From the NCBI GenBank assembly GCA_029212425.1, contig JARGNC010000128.1, positions 1-7,283 on the forward strand: a stretch of DNA of 7,283 bases. The letters are read 5' to 3'. The position numbers and the translations under genes are program-made. Shown here piece after piece: positions 6,172 through 7,283 of this stretch. Every line of letters begins with the position of its first letter. Positions within the stretch are counted from its first letter, which is position 1. The stretch comes from Phycisphaerales bacterium (GTDB taxonomy: Bacteria; Planctomycetota; Phycisphaerae; Phycisphaerales; UBA1924). The notes beneath the pieces are model-generated. The model was not told the DNA's origin and made no database searches. It saw only the letters and a program-made list of their open reading frames with translations.

Positions 6172-7283
6172 ATGAGCAGAACGATGAACACGAAGGCAAA
6201 GTCCGATCATCCAACTGAGTCGGTGGCTACTGGAAATCAGGGTGGCGGTCGGCTGGACTTCCGCGGCGCGAGCGGTGGCGGGATCTTTGATTATGATCCT
6301 GCGCCTGAATCGGTGAAGGTGAACATCGACGACTCGTATGGGTTGTTTGTGAATGGCGCGTTTGTTGACTCAGCGAGTGGTGGGAAGTTCGCGACGATCA
6401 ATCCTGCGACAGAAGCGACGCTCTCGATGATTTCATCTGCGGATGCGTCGGATGTGGATCGTGCGGTTTCGGCGGCGCGTGATGCGCTTCCAATGTGGAG
6501 TTCGCTGCCTGGGATTGTGCGTGGGAAGTATTTGTATCGGATTGCTCGTCGGATTCAGGAGCGGGCGCGTGAGCTTGCGGTGCTTGAGACGATGGATGGT
6601 GGCAAGCCGATCAAGGAATCGCGGGATGTGGATGTGCCTCTCGCGGCGGCACACTTTTTCTATCACGCGGGTTGGGCGGACAAACTGGAGTATGCGCTTC
6701 CTGGACGCAAACCTGAGCCGGTCGGGGTGTGCGGGCAGATTATCCCTTGGAACTTCCCGCTGCTGATGGCGGCGTGGAAAATCGCTCCGGCTCTGGCGTG
6801 CGGGAACACGGTTGTTCTTAAACCTGCGGAGACGACATCGCTGACGGCGCTTCGGCTCGCGGAGATTTGTGCTGAGGTTGGTCTTCCCAAGGGTGTCGTC
6901 AATGTGGTGACTGGCGCGGGAGAGACCGGCGCGGCGCTGGTGAATCATCCTGAGGTCAACAAGATCGCGTTTACGGGATCGACTGGGGTGGGCAAAGCAA
7001 TCGCAAAGGCGACGGCATCGAGCAACAAACGATTGACGCTCGAGCTTGGTGGGAAGAGCGCGAACATCTTGTTTGAGGATGCGTCGATTGACCAGGCGGT
7101 CGAGGGAATCGTCGAGTGGATCTATTTCAATCAGGGGCATGTGTGCTGTGCGGGATCGCGGGTGTTTGTGCAGGAGAGCATTCTTGATACGGTGATCGGG
7201 AAGCTTGGGGATCGGCTCGCATCGCTGCGGGTGGGTGATCCTTTGGACAAGAATACCGATCTTGGTGCGATCAACTCACGCGA
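6172..7283 (+). CDS. NAD(P)-dependent aldehyde dehydrogenase, N-terminal 370 residues (3' end outside window)
   Basis: It oxidises an aldehyde to the carboxylic acid with NAD(P)+. Seen: YGLFVNGAFVDS (56-67) begins the conserved core, IPWNFP (191-196) contains the oxyanion-hole asparagine N194, VVLKPAE (214-220) is a cofactor-binding segment, IAFTGSTGVGK (265-275) is the Rossmann loop, LELGGKSAN (290-298) holds the general base E291, and NQGHVCCAGSR (320-330) holds the catalytic cysteine C325. All expected residues are intact and roughly the last quarter of a 480-500-residue enzyme is missing. About 40 Gly/Ser-rich residues precede a YDPAPES motif (41-47), longer than in most family members. 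That motif and the core closely resemble, from memory, dehydrogenases encoded beside deoC in actinobacteria, which makes acetaldehyde from DeoC a plausible substrate (inference). The start ATG 6172 follows AGAATGGGGT, a weak ribosome site; ATG 6184 is an alternative. Confidence 0.95.
   Translation, partial: MSRTMNTKAKSDHPTESVATGNQGGGRLDFRGASGGGIFDYDPAPESVKVNIDDSYGLFVNGAFVDSASGGKFATINPATEATLSMISSADASDVDRAVSAARDALPMWSSLPGIVRGKYLYRIARRIQERARELAVLETMDGGKPIKESRDVDVPLAAAHFFYHAGWADKLEYALPGRKPEPVGVCGQIIPWNFPLLMAAWKIAPALACGNTVVLKPAETTSLTALRLAEICAEVGLPKGVVNVVTGAGETGAALVNHPEVNKIAFTGSTGVGKAIAKATASSNKRLTLELGGKSANILFEDASIDQAVEGIVEWIYFNQGHVCCAGSRVFVQESILDTVIGKLGDRLASLRVGDPLDKNTDLGAINSR

Noticed and set aside
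6052..6210. N-terminal extension of the PilZ-J protein up to position 6210, the longest open version of the frame.
   Set aside because: The extra 53 residues have no domain similarity and would overlap the dehydrogenase start, while the ATG at 6051 leads straight into a PilZ-type protein.
6433..7140. A 235-codon minus-strand reading frame opposite the aldehyde dehydrogenase.
   Set aside because: The plus strand is unmistakable aldehyde dehydrogenase over the whole stretch.
3739..7283. A bacterial microcompartment locus for sugar-derived aldehydes, suggested by DeoC plus an aldehyde dehydrogenase in a probable planctomycete.
   Set aside because: No shell-protein gene is present, the dehydrogenase N-terminus does not look like an amphipathic encapsulation helix, and this dehydrogenase type pairs with deoC without compartments elsewhere.

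Overview
The window looks like chromosomal DNA of a free-living bacterium, most likely a planctomycete and perhaps one of the Phycisphaerae. The main pointer is the C-terminal zinc ribbon of the gene at 4637-5380 (CLVCGY...CPECG). I know that ribbon style as a recurrent tail on planctomycetal proteins of unknown function. The DsbD-alpha-like and peroxiredoxin-like pair, and several starts with weak or absent Shine-Dalgarno sequences, fit the same assignment. This placement is inference, not a database result. I see no mobile element, tRNA, rRNA, CRISPR array or phage gene, and no gene-free stretch longer than about 160 bases.

Layout. (1) 1-1456, minus: a site-2 membrane metalloprotease of the RseP family, cut by the window edge, with an unusually long periplasmic region holding about four PDZ-like units. 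(2) 1559-1581: a strong intrinsic terminator for minus-strand transcription. (3) 1617-3128, minus: a two-gene envelope redox operon, a signal-peptide-bearing DsbD-alpha-like domain protein followed 18 bases later by an exported peroxiredoxin-like thioredoxin-fold protein. (4) 3129-3235: a divergent intergenic region. (5) 3236-5380, plus: three overlapping genes, namely a rhodanese-fold lipoprotein that lacks the catalytic cysteine, a deoxyribose-phosphate aldolase (deoC) of the long, human-DERA-like type, and a membrane-anchored zinc-ribbon protein of unknown function. (6) 5365-6051, minus: a PilZ domain fused to a C-terminal J domain, overlapping its convergent neighbour by 16 bases. (7) 6052-6171: a second divergent intergenic region. 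(8) 6172 to the window end, plus: the first 370 residues of an aldehyde dehydrogenase.

How the genes may work together. DeoC splits 2-deoxyribose-5-phosphate into glyceraldehyde-3-phosphate and acetaldehyde, and an aldehyde dehydrogenase can oxidise the acetaldehyde. This dehydrogenase has the N-terminal motif and core that I recall from enzymes encoded beside deoC in actinobacteria, so a deoxynucleoside-catabolism link is plausible although two genes lie between. The minus-strand genes up to 3128 all concern envelope proteins (redox state and intramembrane proteolysis). The PilZ-J protein could tie cyclic-di-GMP to a DnaK-type chaperone.

The plus strand is rich in G and T throughout, whichever strand carries the gene, so minus-strand genes favour C-ending codons and plus-strand genes G- or T-ending ones. 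Most of the window is ordinary housekeeping and envelope content. The items most worth a second look are the PilZ-J fusion, the multi-PDZ protease and the cysteine-less rhodanese lipoprotein coupled to deoC.
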